Source of the DNA: Sphingobacterium detergens
GTDB taxonomy: Bacteria > Bacteroidota > Bacteroidia > Sphingobacteriales > Sphingobacteriaceae
Length of the DNA stretch: 64,000 nt
Direction of reading: 5' to 3'
NCBI RefSeq assembly: GCF_003610355.1
Contig: NZ_RAPY01000004.1
Location: forward strand, 496,001-560,000
Both the position numbers and the translations under genes were made by a program. This document shows, one piece after another, positions 27,074 through 35,679 of the stretch. Below the pieces are notes generated by a model. That model searched no databases and was not told where the DNA came from. It saw nothing but the letters and a program-made list of their open reading frames with translations. Positions within the stretch are counted from its first letter, which is position 1. The number at the start of each line of letters is the position of its first letter.

Positions 27074-29776
27074 ATGAGGAATCACAATCCCGGGCGATCT
27101 AGTGACAGCAAATTAATTGATCCATCGCAATTAATCAGAATTGAAGCATTACATAAAGGCTTTTTTTATCAGAATCTGTATGCTACATTATGTCTATTAT
27201 GTTTTAGAGGTGCCAAAAGCATAGTTTTAACAGTAGAAATGGATGAAGATATAGAGATTACGATTGGAAATGAAATATACTATTTGCAAGTAAAAACAAG
27301 ATCAAACCAATTACAACGTAAAGACATTGAGAGTACTATTATTCGATTTTCTAAAATTCGACAAGAGCATTTAGATGGAAAAAGGAATGGAATACCAGTT
27401 TTTGTAATTATCTCAAACCAAGAGCCATCTCCTCGTCTTAAACAATACATAACTACTTTAAATTGGAATGAAGTTGTTCAAATCTTAACACCAAGTAGTA
27501 AGCCTCATGCATTTTTGCCAATTCCACATTGGGACTTAGATAGTCTGATAAAAGCTTGTGTTGACGCGGCCAATTCTATTCCATTTTTAGCAATTTCTGC
27601 ATCGACTCTCGTTTTTAAATTAACAGCTATAATTCACCATGCATGCACCGGTACAAGAAGTCATAGTTTTCATCCAAAAGATGTTATATTGCTTTTGGAG
27701 CAGATAGTTCAACAGCTCCAAGAATTTCCAGACTTGGGCTTCATCTATATAGCGCATGAGAATGAGCCAGTAGTAGAAGAAAATTTTAAAGTCTTGTTAA
27801 TAAGCGGATTTTCTGGTTCAGGAAAAACGTCTTGGGCCTCTCATATGGCAATGCATTCTTCCGCGAATATGATATATTTAGACGTAAACCATCTGCCTGC
27901 AGAAACTGCCGCAACCAGTTTATCAAGGGAATTAATCGCAAGGTTTGTTGGAACCGAGAGGATTTTGATAAATGAAAAAGCCGGAATAGACCTATTAAGA
28001 GCTTGCTCTAAAGTTATACAGGAAAAAATGATCGATGTAATTATTGTCCTCGATAATGTTCATAGTATTCCTGCTGACAATATTTTCACGCTAATTTCTG
28101 CTTCGCACGATTTAAAATATATTTTGCTTGGACAACCGTTCTCTGAACAAAGTGTTCTCGAATTGAAATTAGGGATAAAGGCTAAATATTTTAATGGATG
28201 GTCTTTGGATACTATCGCAGAACTTGGAAAAAATCAAAATATAAAAATAAAAATCAGAACTGCAGAAAACCTCAAATTATTAACGGGAGGGCTTCCATTA
28301 TATGTGATTGGTGCTTTATCAATTATCAAAAACGAATATTCTGGAGAGGCCGATATTTTTTGTGATGCAATGTTTTCCTTATCTCATACAGTGTCAACTC
28401 CACAAGAAATAATTCTGTCTAAGATATTTGACACTTTAAATTCCAAAGCAAAAACTGTATCTGCAATTTTAGGTTTATGTAAAATTCCCTTAACAAATGA
28501 TGAAGCTATGGTTCTTTTGGAGAAGGGGATTACTAATAAAACTGATGCCGGCACAGCATTAAGGGAATTGAAAGCAAATTCAATCATAGTAAATTTCTCC
28601 AAAAATCAAATAGCATTACACGATGCGATAAGACCCTTAGCTGCGATCTATTTATTGAATTTTGATAAGGAAGTTATAACGATTATTAAAAAATGTATAG
28701 TAGAACTTTTGCAAAAATCCATTAACCTTGAACGAAACGTTTCAAGAATGAATTTTCTCATTAAGCTTCTTCCTGAAATAGGTGAATTAGCTACATTAGT
28801 CGATCTTGCAACAAATGAATTGTTCCATGAACAAGGAGATATCTTGTCTTTAAAATTTGAACTTGAAAATGCCGCAAATGATGAATGTTCTTCCTTTGCC
28901 AATCAATACTGGGCTCATGATGCTTTAGCCTATTGGGAATCCAGAGATGGGGGTATTCCTTCTAAAATTCGCTTACAAAAGCTGAGAGAAATTATTAAGA
29001 AAGGTAACCTGGGTTCAAAAGAAATGCTGGGCCTTTGCTTTAAAGAAATGATTAGTGAATCATCACTAAGTAATAAAACTAAAGTTGATAAGTTATTTAA
29101 ACATGGCCAAAAACTTGTCGTAGAGGGAAGCCAAGAGCACAGGTTACTCAGGTATAACTATGCTGTGGCTCTTTATCGATTAGAGGAGTTCAATTTTGTT
29201 TTACCGATACTTGAAACGCTAATAAAGGATTATTTTATTCTGTTAGGTATACAGGAAGATTTGGTTAATTTTCGAGGGCTTGAAGAATTGGTCCCATTTT
29301 TAAATGATGATATTAAAACAGATGAGGTAAAACGATTAGGAGATGTTTTAAACTTTTGGTGTAATGTTAGAGTTGACCTTGGGCAGAGTCCACTGACTCG
29401 GCGAATTTTAGCAATGAAATTCTATTGTCTTGCGCATGCAGGTAGATCAGCTATTACAGCGGGCTTTGAATGTGTAGAAGATTTTATTCATATAATCAAA
29501 GACCCACATTTTGCAAAGCTTACAATGGAAACTCATGTGTTTCCTTTAATTAAGGAATTTGAGCTTTTGGATATGGTGATTGAAGCACGGGGAAGGTATG
29601 CAGTTACTTTGGCTTGGTGCGGATTAGCCAATGAAGCAAATGACGAATTGAAAAAAATTTCCAACTATGTCGGAGATAGCAGTTTTCCAAATTTTTTAAA
29701 TGAATGTTTTGATAAGGTTGGGTTAATCACAAAAATTCATAAAGTCTCGAAAACATTGAAAAATAAAGGATCATAG
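27074..29776 (+). CDS. PD-(D/E)XK (Cap4/DUF4297-like) STAND NTPase
   Basis: The 900-aa protein starts with a Cap4/DUF4297-type nuclease domain: KGFFYQNLYATLCLL, then the acidic strand VEMDEDIEI (Asp57/Asp59), then YYLQVKTR with Gln72-x-Lys74. The STAND ATPase follows with Walker A SGFSGSGKTS (244-253), Walker B VIIVLDNVH (322-330) and the GLPL motif at 406-409. Helical repeats complete it, probably as target sensor. Nuclease-STAND proteins (Avs and related NLR-like proteins) recognise phage proteins and then cut DNA. Expression is likely divergent from the SIR2-like STAND gene across 239 bp. Confidence 0.82.
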   Translation: MRNHNPGRSSDSKLIDPSQLIRIEALHKGFFYQNLYATLCLLCFRGAKSIVLTVEMDEDIEITIGNEIYYLQVKTRSNQLQRKDIESTIIRFSKIRQEHLDGKRNGIPVFVIISNQEPSPRLKQYITTLNWNEVVQILTPSSKPHAFLPIPHWDLDSLIKACVDAANSIPFLAISASTLVFKLTAIIHHACTGTRSHSFHPKDVILLLEQIVQQLQEFPDLGFIYIAHENEPVVEENFKVLLISGFSGSGKTSWASHMAMHSSANMIYLDVNHLPAETAATSLSRELIARFVGTERILINEKAGIDLLRACSKVIQEKMIDVIIVLDNVHSIPADNIFTLISASHDLKYILLGQPFSEQSVLELKLGIKAKYFNGWSLDTIAELGKNQNIKIKIRTAENLKLLTGGLPLYVIGALSIIKNEYSGEADIFCDAMFSLSHTVSTPQEIILSKIFDTLNSKAKTVSAILGLCKIPLTNDEAMVLLEKGITNKTDAGTALRELKANSIIVNFSKNQIALHDAIRPLAAIYLLNFDKEVITIIKKCIVELLQKSINLERNVSRMNFLIKLLPEIGELATLVDLATNELFHEQGDILSLKFELENAANDECSSFANQYWAHDALAYWESRDGGIPSKIRLQKLREIIKKGNLGSKEMLGLCFKEMISESSLSNKTKVDKLFKHGQKLVVEGSQEHRLLRYNYAVALYRLEEFNFVLPILETLIKDYFILLGIQEDLVNFRGLEELVPFLNDDIKTDEVKRLGDVLNFWCNVRVDLGQSPLTRRILAMKFYCLAHAGRSAITAGFECVEDFIHIIKDPHFAKLTMETHVFPLIKEFELLDMVIEARGRYAVTLAWCGLANEANDELKKISNYVGDSSFPNFLNECFDKVGLITKIHKVSKTLKNKGS

Positions 29777-30200
29777 GTTTATTAATAACTCCTTACAAAT
29801 ACCCGGCGATTTGCTTCTCTAATAAGACATCTGGTTTATCATTATGCTGCTTCGCTATGCAGATTTTGAAGCCCCTGGCATATACACTGTTGTATCGTCT
29901 CATAGATTATTGTATAATACTACGTGCAAGATCCGAAGGTTTATCCGAAGCCTATAATGCTCTGTACACTCGATTCTAATAAAACGCTAGATCCTTTAAG
30001 CACGTACTATTAGTTCTCTGTAATGTAAAGATTGTTATAATCATAATGCTGCCTGAGACAGTAAGTAGTTTTTCAAATTGCCCATTTGTACACATTGCCG
30101 CTTTATAATTATCCACGACCATTTCGCGTAAAGGTAAGCTTCAGCAGTTGTTACTTATTCTATAAATTATTATATTAGCATTAGTTTAAATATTGGTATA
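29777..30200. other. Intergenic stretch, no gene recognised
   Basis: 424 bases with stops in all frames and no recognisable remnant. It separates the defence island from the SRAP gene pair, so it may contain a recombination junction. Confidence 0.4.
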
Positions 30201-30446
30201 ATGGGTAATTTACTCGGTAACGAAAAGTTTGAAGTAGAAGTTGACGGCGTAAAAATTATCGTGACGGAACATACTGTACAAGATCAGCAGGTATATCGCT
30301 TGATCTTTAATGATAAACGCCCGCCTTTGGTTATTACGAGAGTCTCCACCTGGCAAGGTGCTATGTGGACCAGTGTTCCACAAGGGCGGCAGCCTGAAGC
30401 GGAAACTTTTGGACAGATCGTTGCCCTGTACCTGGATCGGAGGTAA
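30201..30446 (+). CDS. Small conserved partner of SRAP peptidase
   Basis: The 81-aa product reads FEVEVDGVKIIVTEHTVQ, YRLIFNDKRPPLVITRVS, WQGAMWTSVPQGR: an all-beta small protein without known motif. Its stop codon is separated from the TTG start of the SRAP gene by a single base, so the two are translationally coupled. The function is unknown; genes like this accompany SRAP genes on Bacteroidota mobile elements. Confidence 0.7.
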   Translation: MGNLLGNEKFEVEVDGVKIIVTEHTVQDQQVYRLIFNDKRPPLVITRVSTWQGAMWTSVPQGRQPEAETFGQIVALYLDRR

Positions 30447-30447
30447 T

Positions 30448-31275
30448 TTGTGTTATTATAATGGACAGCGTGTCTCTCGGACTGAGTTTATACGCCTGAT
30501 GGACCTTGAAAAAGCAGTGATGAATTATGATTTTTTGGATCAGGATTTACACGATGGTTTTAGTTACGGAAATATTGCGGTGTTGAAGCCAACTGCTGAC
30601 AAATGTAATTTTGATATAGTACAAATGGAATGGGGATTTATTCCGTACTATGTCAAAAACAGGGAAGATGTCAAGAAGATGCGCTTCGGTTACAAGGACG
30701 CTTCCGGCAAGTGGCACCAAGCCTATACAACGCTGAATGCAAAAGGAGAGGAGCTGCTTTTGGTAGATGAGAAAACCGGCAGAGAGAAAATGTTTCGCAA
30801 AGCGGCTCTTGAAAGGCGATGCCTTATTCTATCGAGCGAATTTTATGAGTGGCGTCACATTTTTCCGTTAAATAAAAGAACAGGTCAGCCGCTGAAGACT
30901 GCAAATAAGTATCCATACCATATCGGCTTAAAAAATAAAGAGTATTTTTTCATAGCAGCGATCTGGCAGAACTGGACGGATAAAGAGACCGGAGAAACGG
31001 TCGATACCGTTGCCTTGGTAACAACAGAAGCCAATTCAGTAATGAAGCAAATTCACAATAGCAAAAATAGAATGCCTACAATGCTTCCAGATGAATTAGC
31101 ATGGGAGTGGATGATTGGCGATCTATCGGAGGAAAGGATTACGGAGCTCGCGACCTACCAGATCAGCGCATCAGAAATGGAAGCCTATACAGTAGAAAAA
31201 GATTTCAAAACAAAAGGGACACCAGGAAAGGCATTTGTATATGCGGAGGTGCCGGAACTCGCATATGAATTATAA
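30448..31275 (+). CDS. SOS response-associated peptidase (SRAP/YedK/HMCES)
   Basis: The start is taken as TTG 30448 because it places the catalytic Cys at residue 2 (M-C-Y-Y-N-G). SRAP proteins need Cys2 to form a thiazolidine link with abasic sites in single-stranded DNA. An upstream in-frame start at 30310 would bury it. Other active-site parts are SSEFYEWRH (catalytic Glu) and MKQIHNSKNRMPTML (His followed by RMP). Length is 275 aa. It shields abasic sites and belongs functionally with the polymerase genes at 34.5-38.6 kb. Confidence 0.9.
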   Translation: MCYYNGQRVSRTEFIRLMDLEKAVMNYDFLDQDLHDGFSYGNIAVLKPTADKCNFDIVQMEWGFIPYYVKNREDVKKMRFGYKDASGKWHQAYTTLNAKGEELLLVDEKTGREKMFRKAALERRCLILSSEFYEWRHIFPLNKRTGQPLKTANKYPYHIGLKNKEYFFIAAIWQNWTDKETGETVDTVALVTTEANSVMKQIHNSKNRMPTMLPDELAWEWMIGDLSEERITELATYQISASEMEAYTVEKDFKTKGTPGKAFVYAEVPELAYEL

Positions 31276-31280
31276 ATAAA

Positions 31281-31301
31281 GCCGTGCGCTAATGGCACGG
31301 C
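31281..31301 (+). terminator. Terminator after SRAP
   Basis: GCCGTGC and GCACGGC form a 7-bp GC-rich stem with a 7-base loop, 5 bases after the SRAP stop codon. No T tract follows directly. It abuts the 3' end of the convergent small gene. Confidence 0.55.
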
Positions 31302-31511
31302 TTACATCATATTCCTATCTATTTCAGATGCTATTTCTGCTAAAAGCTCTCCGTCAATATCTGGAGGATCTATCGCCTCTAATCCATTTCCTGTACCTCC
31401 GAAAACGACTTACAGACCGTCAATTTCTGTGGTAAATAAAAGTTTATCATTATCGACGTAGGGCTGTATTAAGTACGCTTTATCCCTTACCTTTACTTCA
31501 AAATAATCCAT
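31302..31511 (-). pseudogene. Small gene split by one nonsense codon
   Basis: From ATG 31511 the frame reads MDYFEVKVRDKAYLIQPYVD and LLFTTEIDGL, then TAA at 31412-31410. It continues in the same frame with VVFGGTGNGLEAIDPPDIDG and ELLAEIASEIDRNMM to a second TAA. The text on both sides is one 69-aa protein, so a single base change (TAC or TAT to TAA) has broken it. The family is a small acidic protein of unknown role. It shares its 3' end with the SRAP terminator. Confidence 0.65.
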
Positions 31512-31603
31512 AGGTCACTTTTCACTATAACCTCATAGATGCTTAAATTGTTTTATTTACTGTGACTGATTTGATTTATATTAGAAAGTTGGCAAGTAAG
31601 ATC

Positions 31604-32218
31604 TTACTCAATTACCATTTTACCTAAAGAAGAAATTAACATCCCATAAGTATTTAGTAAAGCATTTTTATTCCCTGACTCTTTTCGTTCGAGGTAATCG
31701 ATTATTTCAATTAAATATCTTCTAAACATTTTGTTCTCATTCAAAGAGTTCATACTTGGAAATAAATACGACATTCGATACTCCAATGTATTGTATCTAT
31801 ATAGAATTTGTTTAGCATTTTCGAGATCGTAATTCTTTGCTTCCCATTTAGAAATGGTACTATCCATCTCGTTTTTAAAATGGTTAAGCTCTTCTCTCTT
31901 CATAGTCATTAATGCTATTTTTTTATCCATATCCAATGAGCGTTCATGGTTGGAGTTGGCTATTGATTGAATAGTAACGGTTAAGTAAATAAATATGCAG
32001 ATGTTAATGATGGAGAGAAGAGGGTTTAGGACACCGCCCATAAAATCACCAAATTGCGCCCATTGTGAAATATCATTTGACAGTGGTGAGGTAGAAAATT
32101 TAATGAAGAATAATAAGATTGAAAGTACTATGAGCGCACAACACACACCCATAGCGATAATTAATTGTTTGTTATATTTCATTGTTTTAATGTTCGGTTT
32201 TTTTCTTGTTTTATCCAA
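31604..32218 (-). CDS. Two-TM membrane protein, putative AbiC-like abortive infection protein
   Basis: The 204-aa protein (192 aa if Met13 is used) has two transmembrane helices: about residues 18-41, then GGVLNPLLSIINICIFIYLT. The sequence between them, QWAQFGDFMGGVLNPLLS, is the hallmark of the putAbiC family of presumed phage abortive infection proteins. A cytoplasmic helical tail with coiled-coil character follows. It is 51 bases downstream of the HExxH gene on the same strand. Phage defence is inferred from the family and context. Confidence 0.65.
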   Translation of the reverse strand: MDKTRKKPNIKTMKYNKQLIIAMGVCCALIVLSILLFFIKFSTSPLSNDISQWAQFGDFMGGVLNPLLSIINICIFIYLTVTIQSIANSNHERSLDMDKKIALMTMKREELNHFKNEMDSTISKWEAKNYDLENAKQILYRYNTLEYRMSYLFPSMNSLNENKMFRRYLIEIIDYLERKESGNKNALLNTYGMLISSLGKMVIE

Positions 32219-32269
32219 CCTTATCTTTGAGCCTATATTTAAATCAACGGATTGCTGTAGCTTAAATGT

Positions 32270-33589
32270 TTAGATGCCGCAAACGTTGTAGAACTCCGTA
32301 ATTCTTCCGTACATTTCATGCGAGAAAATATACCATTCCATTGCGTTCATGTCTTGCATTTTGTTTCCGTTGATTCGCCCTTCATTTAATAACGTATAAA
32401 AATCAGGGCCCGATCCAATTGTGGCATTTTTTTCTACTATGGAAGGAATATATTTTCCGCTGGTAAAGGTATCAGAGAGCAATTGTTTTTTTCCATCCAG
32501 CCCTCGCATATTTAAAAGCTCCAGCCCCGATTCAAGCTGCCTGGAAAAAAAAACATTGAAATAGCCTTTGGGATTTAATGATGCTTGGATGGCTCTCATT
32601 GATGCAATGGTATTATTGATAATTTTTCCCTCGCTTGGCAAATTACTACTCAAAAGAAATTCTTCAAGATCAAATTCTTTTGACTTTGAATAAGATTCTT
32701 TATAGTTGTTTGTCAAATTAAAAAGTAAAAAGCCAAGATCAAGTTCTCTAACAAAATTTTCCGGACGATTTCCCCAAACTGCCATATATTCTTTGTCAAT
32801 CTTCAATTTACCTAAAACGTTTACGTCCAAATTTAAGACCACTGTCGCAATTGATGATGCGACATCGTATGCTTCATAAACATCACTTATTCCTAAGATA
32901 TTTGAAACCATATGGAGTGCACAGTTGTACTCCCACATCTGCTGATTGTAAACAATTGTTCTCATCATTTTTTTTTGGAAGTTCTCTTTTGCCTTTTCCC
33001 GATGCTCTCCTTCAGGTATCTGCGCTATTACGTTTTTTTCAAGTATAGTTTCTTCATAAATTGCATTTACCTCTAACAGTGATGCAATTGATATCGGAGT
33101 CCTTAAGCTCAAACCATTATTTGGTTCCCAAAATCTCATGAAAAGGATAGGATTCTTAGTAAGATTGCCCAGCGCATCAAATCTTAATCCACTGGTAATT
33201 CGCCATTTCCAAGCATCAAGTGGTGTATGGTAATTTGCCTCACCAGTTATTTCCGGATAATAGTCAAGGTATCTTAATTTTTTTTCCAAAATTTTGTAAG
33301 ATGCCATTTTATAAAACTCCTTTTCGTCCATGCTAAATTTGGAATTGACCGCTTCATATAGACTGAGAATTCTTTTTTGTCCCCATAGCGATGAAAGATG
33401 ATCGATGTGATGCCTTATTTCATGGTACAAGATTTTTTTTCCTGGTAGTTGTGAAATTTCAGATTTGGAAATTTCCTTTAGCTGCCTTGAAGTTATTGTT
33501 TCCAGACTGATGCAGAAAGATGTCGGCGAATAAGATGCAACATTTTCACTAATTGTAGGGAATGAAACTCCTGTTTTTAATTTTCGCAT
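32270..33589 (-). CDS. HExxH-containing protein, putative metallopeptidase
   Basis: The 439-aa protein has KKILYHEIRHHIDH with HEIRH at residues 56-60, the zincin-type HExxH signature in a helix-compatible setting. The remainder is largely helical with no further known domain, and no signal peptide is present, so a cytoplasmic enzyme is expected. It is the first gene of an operon with the AbiC-like membrane protein. The pair sits between SRAP and the S24 repressor, splitting a module that is otherwise about DNA damage. A protease that activates or is held by the membrane partner is a reasonable guess only. Confidence 0.6.
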   Translation of the reverse strand: MRKLKTGVSFPTISENVASYSPTSFCISLETITSRQLKEISKSEISQLPGKKILYHEIRHHIDHLSSLWGQKRILSLYEAVNSKFSMDEKEFYKMASYKILEKKLRYLDYYPEITGEANYHTPLDAWKWRITSGLRFDALGNLTKNPILFMRFWEPNNGLSLRTPISIASLLEVNAIYEETILEKNVIAQIPEGEHREKAKENFQKKMMRTIVYNQQMWEYNCALHMVSNILGISDVYEAYDVASSIATVVLNLDVNVLGKLKIDKEYMAVWGNRPENFVRELDLGFLLFNLTNNYKESYSKSKEFDLEEFLLSSNLPSEGKIINNTIASMRAIQASLNPKGYFNVFFSRQLESGLELLNMRGLDGKKQLLSDTFTSGKYIPSIVEKNATIGSGPDFYTLLNEGRINGNKMQDMNAMEWYIFSHEMYGRITEFYNVCGI

Positions 33590-33634
33590 ATTTGATTAAG
33601 GTTATAGCCGAAGCTATGGTTTATTCTACTCGAT

Positions 33635-34438
33635 TTAAATCTTCGATTTCAAATATTTTAAATCAGTCAAAATTTCCTCTACGGCACTTTTTACTTGACT
33701 TATTTCACTTTTTGGCTGTGGCATTTGCCTGCTCTGATAACTATGAAATTGCCATATTTCCAATACATCAGCTACCTCTACTGTATAAGGTTTGAATTCC
33801 GGGTTAAGGGATTCCAGCAAGAACAGGTGCTCTTCCATTGTTACAAATTTAAAAACGAAGTCCTGCGCATCGTTTAAAATCAAAATACAGGGCGTTTGGG
33901 GCTTAATTTCGCGCCAATCTTCAACGAACCGACAAATAACCTCACTGCCGGAAGGAAGCGGCAACATCGAGTCTCCACTGATCGGGAACATACGAAATGT
34001 CCCACCCGGCAGGTTCGGTAATGTAAACTTTGGTAGGGCTGCAATAAAATCAGGATCGGCGTGGCCTGCCAGATAACCCGCTTTAGCTTTTACAGGAATA
34101 TACTCCAGGTTTTCTTTGTTTTCTGCATTCACAGTAATCGTCAGTAGCCTCAACTTCTTTCCTGAGATATATTCCAGACCGCCTGTCTCCAGCTTCCTTA
34201 ACTCAAAATCACTCCACCTGGTGAGATCTGATTTTACAAGGTCGTCTACGGAAAACTTAAAAAAGGCAGCAATTTTTATAAGGTCTACCAATGGCGGGTT
34301 TTCTGTCTTCCCATTTTCCATTGCAGTATACTTGGCACGGGTATATCCTAACAGTTCAGCCTGCTGTCCCTGGCTAAATTTTCGGCGTGTCCGGAGCAAT
34401 TTTAAATTGCTGTGGAAAAAAACTTTTGCGTCTGTCAT
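33635..34438 (-). CDS. LexA-like XRE/S24 autorepressor
   Basis: The 267-aa protein has an N-terminal XRE helix-turn-helix (FSQGQQAELLGYTRAKYTAM, residues 21-40). Its S24 peptidase domain carries catalytic Ser157 in FPISGDSMLP, Lys197 in DFVFKFVT and a scissile Ala120-Gly121 in VKAKAGYLAG. This is the layout of LexA, UmuD and CI-type repressors that cleave themselves on RecA filaments. It is divergent from the Pol IV-DnaE operon, with two operators between, and so most likely represses both itself and the polymerases until DNA damage. Confidence 0.88.
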   Translation of the reverse strand: MTDAKVFFHSNLKLLRTRRKFSQGQQAELLGYTRAKYTAMENGKTENPPLVDLIKIAAFFKFSVDDLVKSDLTRWSDFELRKLETGGLEYISGKKLRLLTITVNAENKENLEYIPVKAKAGYLAGHADPDFIAALPKFTLPNLPGGTFRMFPISGDSMLPLPSGSEVICRFVEDWREIKPQTPCILILNDAQDFVFKFVTMEEHLFLLESLNPEFKPYTVEVADVLEIWQFHSYQSRQMPQPKSEISQVKSAVEEILTDLKYLKSKI

Positions 34439-34445
34439 TTTGTAA

Positions 34446-34486
34446 TGTTATTATAGATGACATTCATTTTGTTACTATTAGTGACA
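34446..34486. promoter_or_regulatory. Two tandem operators TGTTA-N7-TGACA
   Basis: Site 1 (34446-34462) is TGTTA-TTATAGA-TGACA and site 2 (34470-34486) is TGTTA-CTATTAG-TGACA. Both have identical half-sites, identical 7-base spacing and a start-to-start distance of 24 bp. Each is imperfectly palindromic (TGTTA against TGTCA). They fill the 73-bp gap between the S24 repressor start and the Pol IV start, as expected for operators of a divergent damage-induced promoter. Confidence 0.75.
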
Positions 34487-34511
34487 AATGTATAAAAAAA
34501 TATTGTGAAAA

Positions 34512-35666
34512 ATGGAAAGGCAAGTAATTCACTGTGATTTGGATACATTTTTTGTATCGGTTGAAAGGCTATTAAACAGTGACCTGAAGGGAAAGCCTGT
34601 GTTGATCGGAGGCAGTTCCGATCGTGGTGTTGTGTCATCCTGCAGTTATGAGGCCCGAGCGTATGGCATTCATTCAGCCATGCCGATGAGGTTGGCAAGG
34701 CAATTATGTCCAGAAGCAATTCTGGTTCGTGGAGACCATGACCTTTATTCGAAGTATTCCAATATCGTTACAGAAATCATTGAGCAGCGGGTGCCGGTAG
34801 TGGAAAAGGCCAGTATTGACGAGCATTATATCGAAATGACCGGTATGGACAAGTTTTTTGGCACTTGGAAGATGACCCAGGAGTTACGGCAACTGATCAT
34901 GAAAGAAACCGGTCTGCCGATATCCTTTGGCCTTTCGGCCAATAAAACCGTAAGCAAGATTGCGACCGGTGAGGCAAAGCCCTGCGGAGAAAGAAAGATA
35001 GATCAGGGATCGGAAAAACCATTCCTTGCGCCACTGTCAATTCGTAAAATTCCTGGGATCGGCGAAAAAACCTACCCGGTTCTGAGAAACATGGGCATTT
35101 CACGAATTATAACGCTCCAGGAAATGGATGTTTTTACGATGAAACGGGTAATGGGAGAAAACGGGGTAATGATCTGGAAAAAGGCAAATGGCGTGGATGA
35201 CAGCCGGGTTACACCCTTCCATGAGCAAAAAAGTATGAGCAAGGAAAATACTTTCCAGCAAGATACCATTGATATGACCATTCTCCGTAAAATTATGCTC
35301 TCTATGGTCGATGAATTGGCTTTTGATCTGCGCCAAGAAAATAAGCTGACTTCCTGCATTACGGTGAAGATCAGGTACAGCAATTTTGATACGCATACGC
35401 AGCAAATGAAAATACCTTTCACCGCATCAGAGCGTGTGATCTCAGAAAAGGTATTGGCTTTATTCCATAAGCTCTACAGCCGACGGATGTTGATCCGGCT
35501 AATAGGGGTAAAATTTAGCAATCTGATCCAGGGCAGTTATCAGGCTGACCTTTTTGATGACAGGCAGGAGGATTTAAATCTTTCGAGGGCTATGGATCAT
35601 ATCAGGATGCGTTTTGGAACTAAATCAGTCATGAGGGGCTTTGCCTTGCCGGAAATAGAAAGATAG
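34512..35666 (+). CDS. dinB: Y-family DNA polymerase IV
   Basis: The 384-aa protein has the palm motif HCDLDTFFVSVE (Asp9), the YEARAYGIHSAMP finger motif, the catalytic SIDE motif KASIDEHYIEM (Asp103, Glu104) and the helix-hairpin-helix IRKIPGIGEKT. A beta-clamp binding motif, QADLF (344-348), lies near the C-terminus. It makes error-prone translesion DNA. It starts 26 bases after the second operator, and the DnaE-type gene follows 13 bases after its stop, so both form one operon under the S24 repressor. Confidence 0.92.
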   Translation: MERQVIHCDLDTFFVSVERLLNSDLKGKPVLIGGSSDRGVVSSCSYEARAYGIHSAMPMRLARQLCPEAILVRGDHDLYSKYSNIVTEIIEQRVPVVEKASIDEHYIEMTGMDKFFGTWKMTQELRQLIMKETGLPISFGLSANKTVSKIATGEAKPCGERKIDQGSEKPFLAPLSIRKIPGIGEKTYPVLRNMGISRIITLQEMDVFTMKRVMGENGVMIWKKANGVDDSRVTPFHEQKSMSKENTFQQDTIDMTILRKIMLSMVDELAFDLRQENKLTSCITVKIRYSNFDTHTQQMKIPFTASERVISEKVLALFHKLYSRRMLIRLIGVKFSNLIQGSYQADLFDDRQEDLNLSRAMDHIRMRFGTKSVMRGFALPEIER

Positions 35667-35679
35667 GAGGAAATGTGGG

